Origin: Bradyrhizobium sp.
GTDB lineage: Bacteria; Pseudomonadota; Alphaproteobacteria; Rhizobiales; Xanthobacteraceae
Assembly (NCBI GenBank): GCA_025960445.1
Contig: JAICIT010000130.1
Span: 1 to 7,019, forward strand
Direction: 5' to 3'
Length of the DNA: 7,019 nucleotides
Of this stretch, positions 6,699 to 7,019 are shown piece by piece; position 1 is the stretch's first letter, and every line of letters starts with the position of its first letter. The translations under genes and the position numbers were made by a program. The notes below the pieces were generated by a model. That model did not search any database, was not told where the DNA came from, and worked only from the letters and a program-made list of their open reading frames with translations.

Positions 6699-7019
6699 TC
6701 CCGTACCTCAAGTTCGAGCTCTCGAAGTGGAATCGGGCGCTGCTCCTGGACATCGCTGAAGCGTTCGAACAGACGCAGGTAGTGATCGTGTGCGCGCTCC
6801 CACGCGTGGTCGTCCGGCTCGCCCCACAATTTTCGATAATCGGGCGACCCGGGGTACGGATATAGTGGCACAGGATCGTTGGCCCAGACTCCCGCGGCTC
6901 GCATTTGGTCGCGCCACCGCTGCACCGACGCCTCATTATCCTCGGCCACCTCGATCAGGTTGGCTTGAACAAAGGGAACGTGCCGCCTCGCTGTCATCAG
7001 GCGGTCCGCCAGTTGGTCG
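6695..7019 (-). CDS. C-terminal end of a B12-binding-type radical SAM protein (partial)
   Basis: Only the last 107 complete codons are in the window; the frame is open through base 7019, so the start and the radical SAM core lie outside. The visible part runs from DQLADRLMTARRHVPFVQANL to a stop overlapping the GT4 start. The blocks RRHVPFVQANLI, DPVPLYPYPGSPDY and the downstream PDDHAWERAHDHYL resemble the C-terminal part of B12-binding-domain radical SAM enzymes. From memory, a family named TIGR04295 is found with glycosyltransferases and a TIGR04290-type methyltransferase; this assignment needs a profile search. The CxxxCxxC iron-sulfur motif and cobalamin domain would be upstream and cannot be checked here. 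A Met at 6997 is in frame but is internal, since coding clearly continues before it. The expected role is a radical methylation or rearrangement of a sugar or other intermediate in the pathway of the following genes. Confidence 0.7.
   Translation of the reverse strand, partial: DQLADRLMTARRHVPFVQANLIEVAEDNEASVQRWRDQMRAAGVWANDPVPLYPYPGSPDYRKLWGEPDDHAWERAHDHYLRLFERFSDVQEQRPIPLRELELEVRE
6706..6709 (-). promoter_or_regulatory. Ribosome binding site for the GT4 gene
   Basis: This reads GAGG on the minus strand, seven bases before ATG 6698 and within the end of the upstream coding region. It supports the overlapping start. Confidence 0.5.

Larger units (their letters stand above)
1096..7019 (-). 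other. Glycan-biosynthesis operon (5' end outside window)
   Basis: Six minus-strand genes follow one another without any gap: radical SAM-like protein (partial), GT4 glycosyltransferase, three CgeB-like glycosyltransferases and a UDP-glucuronate decarboxylase. Each of the five junctions (6695-6698, 5550-5553, 4420-4423, 3335-3338, 2214-2217) is an ATGA stop/start overlap, which implies one transcript and translational coupling. The promoter and any earlier genes lie beyond base 7019. The operon ends against the convergent regulator gene. Confidence 0.85.

Noticed and set aside
6995..6997. ATG on the minus strand as the start of the radical SAM-like gene
   Set aside because: The frame stays open to the window edge with family-like residues before it, so this Met is internal and the gene is truncated by the window.
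1..7019. CRISPR arrays, tRNA or rRNA genes, insertion sequences
   Set aside because: No regularly spaced repeats, cloverleaf-like sequence, rRNA segments, transposase frames or terminal inverted repeats were seen on either strand.

Overview
The window is GC-rich, densely coding DNA, most likely from an alphaproteobacterium and plausibly Rhizobiales (Bradyrhizobium-like). This guess rests on the Crp/Fnr-type regulator, the codon usage and the mix of families; no species can be named from the sequence alone.

Layout. Positions 1-270 hold no gene I can recognise, but they contain several inverted repeats and a repeated GCTCG core ahead of a plus-strand Crp/Fnr-family regulator (271-1044). After a 51-base convergent gap with a possible weak hairpin, the rest of the window (1096-7019) is one minus-strand operon. 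Read in its own direction, from high to low coordinate, it encodes: the C-terminal end of a protein resembling a B12-binding-type radical SAM enzyme (cut by the window edge), a GT4-type glycosyltransferase, three consecutive CgeB-like glycosyltransferases (called C, B and A here), and a UDP-glucuronate decarboxylase (UDP-xylose synthase type).

All five internal junctions of this operon are the same four-base ATGA overlap, in which the start ATG shares bases with the previous TGA stop. The genes are therefore almost certainly co-transcribed and translationally coupled. The three CgeB-like enzymes share an N-terminal S-x-W-N-G-x-A signature, a C-terminal R-[LI]-F-E-A block and an H-T-x-x-x-R-A tail motif, so they look like diverged paralogues.

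How the genes may work together (inference). The last gene would supply UDP-xylose from UDP-glucuronate. The four glycosyltransferases would assemble a short glycan, possibly containing xylose, on an unidentified acceptor. The radical SAM enzyme would modify a sugar, lipid or acceptor. No flippase, polymerase, transporter or transmembrane protein lies in the window, so the final product and its location cannot be read from here. The cassette does not match any characterised polysaccharide locus that I recognise, and it is the most interesting content of the window.
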